Shown piece by piece: positions 5,264 through 6,387 of a DNA stretch of 6,387 bases (the stretch's first letter is position 1; every line of letters starts with the position of its first letter). Made by a program: the position numbers and the translations under genes. Where the stretch lies: assembly GCA_050290865.1 (NCBI GenBank), contig JBNKIW010000095.1:1-6387 (forward strand), in the 5' to 3' direction. The stretch is from JARRLC01 sp050290865 (GTDB lineage Bacteria; Pseudomonadota; Alphaproteobacteria; Rhizobiales; Rhodomicrobiaceae). The notes under the pieces were generated by a model. It saw only the letters and a list, made by a program, of their open reading frames with translations. It was not told the origin of the DNA and ran no database searches.

Positions 5264-6193
5264 ATGGTTTGTAACCGGATATTTACCGCAATTGTGTGGG
5301 CCGCCATGGTCGTGGCGCTGGGTTCAGCAGATGCGGCTGCCGAGACGATCTACGGCCGGATCCATACTGGCGGGTCGGATCGCAACTACACGGTCTTCGT
5401 GCCGGACAGCGTACCGCCCGACAGCACGATGCCGCTCGTTATCGCCCTTCATGGTCCGATGATGACCGGCAGATCGATGCGCGCTCTCTTCGGCATGGAT
5501 GGGTACGCAGAGCAGGAAGGTTTTGCGGTCGCCTACCCGAACAGCCGTGGCTCGCGCTGGAACGATGGACGCAGCATGAGGGAGCGGGGACCGGATGACG
5601 TCCGTTTCGTCAACCTCCTTGCCCGCCGTCTCGTGGAACAGGGCATTGCCGATCGGAGCCGGCTCTACCTCGTAGGCATGTCGAGCGGCGGCATGCTGGC
5701 CTACCGCATCGCTTGCGAGACGCCGGAGACTTTCGTTGCCTACGCAGCTGTCGTCGCTGACATGCCGAAGCGCGTGGCGCGGGGATGCCGCCACAACACC
5801 GGTGTGCCGATGTTGATCATCAACTCGCTGCGCGATGCCCTCGCCCCTGACGGCGATCAGGCGGAATGGGAGCCGGACAACGTGCTGTCCGGGACCTGGA
5901 CCGTCGATTTCTGGCGTCGCGCCAATGGTTGCGAGGGGGCGCCGCAGGTGAAGAAGATGCCCGACAGCGATCCGGATGACGGCTCGACCGTTGTCGCCGA
6001 ACAGTATGTGAACTGCCGAACCCGCATGCCGCTGGTATCATTCACCGTGGAAAACGGCGGGCACTTACCCCCAGGCGCACACATCGGCAACCGGTCGCTT
6101 CTCCTTTCGATGTTGGGGCAACCGAACGGGGATATATCCTCAGCGGACATAGCCTGGAAGTTCTTCCGCCGGTTCCGGGCGGGACGACGATGA
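5264..6193 (+). CDS. Secreted PHB-depolymerase/LpqC-type esterase
   Basis: This is a predicted exported serine hydrolase with the alpha/beta-hydrolase fold. From ATG 5264 it has 309 residues. Residues 1-24 look like a signal peptide: short basic start MVCNR, hydrophobic IFTAIVWAAMVVALG, and a likely cut after SADA. ALHG (61-64) is the oxyanion-hole strand. YPNSRGSRWNDGR (91-103) is a family hallmark. The nucleophile motif GMSSG (138-142) centres on Ser140. Asp191 (in NSLRDALAP) and His267 (in NGGHLPPG) complete a plausible triad. Cys223 and Cys251 sit where a disulfide is common. The family includes PHB depolymerases, feruloyl esterases and LpqC; the substrate cannot be told from sequence. 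The frame stays open far upstream, antisense to sdhC, but that part is not protein-like. TTG 5258 is an alternative start. AGAGGAA (5236-5242) is rather far from either, so the start is uncertain. It is divergent from sdhC and probably monocistronic. Confidence 0.85.
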   Translation: MVCNRIFTAIVWAAMVVALGSADAAAETIYGRIHTGGSDRNYTVFVPDSVPPDSTMPLVIALHGPMMTGRSMRALFGMDGYAEQEGFAVAYPNSRGSRWNDGRSMRERGPDDVRFVNLLARRLVEQGIADRSRLYLVGMSSGGMLAYRIACETPETFVAYAAVVADMPKRVARGCRHNTGVPMLIINSLRDALAPDGDQAEWEPDNVLSGTWTVDFWRRANGCEGAPQVKKMPDSDPDDGSTVVAEQYVNCRTRMPLVSFTVENGGHLPPGAHIGNRSLLLSMLGQPNGDISSADIAWKFFRRFRAGRR

Positions 6194-6237
6194 CCCGGCG
6201 CGAACGCTAGAGGGTGGAGCAAAAGCAGCCTGCGCCC

Positions 6238-6387
6238 CTTCAACAGTGAAGTGCGACATGTCGCTCATGCGGCCTTGAAGAAGACCTCGCGCGGGGTTTT
6301 GTAGCCGAGAATTTTCCTGGGTCTGGAATTGAGTTTGTCCTCGACCCGCTGAACATCGGCATGCGTCAGGGTAGTGAAGTCGGTGCC
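6238..6387 (-). mobile_element. IS30-family insertion sequence, 3' end only
   Basis: The end of an insertion sequence enters the window from the right. Its transposase C-terminus is recognisable (6265-6387, minus). Outside the stop codon lie two abutting dyads: CTTCA/TGAAG around ACAG (6238-6251), and the perfect 12-base palindrome GCGACATGTCGC (6253-6264). TTCAACAGTGAAGTGCGAC resembles the terminal inverted repeats I associate with IS30-type elements, so the tip is probably near 6238. The exact boundary and target duplication cannot be fixed without the other end. The element lies about 45 bp after the esterase stop and does not interrupt that gene. Confidence 0.65.
6265..6387 (-). CDS. IS30-family transposase, C-terminal part
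   Basis: Forty residues plus a stop are visible; the rest lies beyond the right edge. The sequence contains DVQRVEDKLNSRPRKILGYK followed by TPREVFFKAA. The LNxRPRKxLGYxTPxEVF pattern is the typical end of the DDE integrase-like catalytic domain in IS30-family transposases, just after the last catalytic acidic residue. The GTDF start of the visible part also fits this family. Whether the full gene is intact cannot be judged here. IS3-family transposases share a similar but less exact ending, so IS30 is the preferred call. Confidence 0.85.
   Translation of the reverse strand, partial: GTDFTTLTHADVQRVEDKLNSRPRKILGYKTPREVFFKAA

Overview
The window looks like chromosomal DNA of a GC-rich alphaproteobacterium, most likely a sphingomonad (Sphingomonadales). 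This rests on the style of the SdhA, SdhC and SdhD proteins, the high GC content of the genes and a genome-encoded CCA on the tRNA. It is an inference from protein character, since no database search was possible.

Layout, left to right. Positions 1-311 carry no convincing gene: there is a strong hairpin with repeated arms and then a good sigma70-type promoter (248-276) for a tRNA-Gln(UUG) gene at 312-385. Positions 386-769 hold no intact gene, only a possible frame-disrupted minus-strand remnant and a perfect 9-bp inverted repeat. Next, on the minus strand, is a 118-residue Lys/Ala/Pro-repeat protein of the histone H1-like type (821-1177) with its own terminator. It is divergent from a LysR-type regulator (1309-2163, plus), and the 131 bp between them are unusually rich in dyad symmetry. 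A 33-codon reading frame overlaps the regulator's stop codon as GTGA.

The centre of the window is a minus-strand succinate dehydrogenase operon in the order sdhC-sdhD-sdhA (4978 down to 2349). The junctions are tight (ATGA overlap, then a 3-nt gap), and a very strong intrinsic terminator lies 23 nt after sdhA. The iron-sulfur subunit gene sdhB is not in the expected place after sdhA, so it must be encoded outside the window. A 9-codon mini-frame with its own Shine-Dalgarno overlaps the sdhC start.

Divergent from the operon is a gene for a secreted alpha/beta-hydrolase of the PHB-depolymerase/LpqC/feruloyl esterase type (5264-6193). The right edge holds the 3' end of an IS30-family transposase (minus strand, cut by the window edge) behind two abutting palindromes.

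The sdh genes form one functional unit: membrane anchor, heme and quinone site plus the FAD catalytic subunit of complex II. The LysR gene and the H1-like gene probably share a regulatory region. I found no CRISPR array, defence system, phage module or clearly undescribed multi-gene system. The most interesting points are the dyad-rich divergent promoter region, the low-complexity nucleoid-type protein, the missing sdhB and the two tiny overlapping frames.
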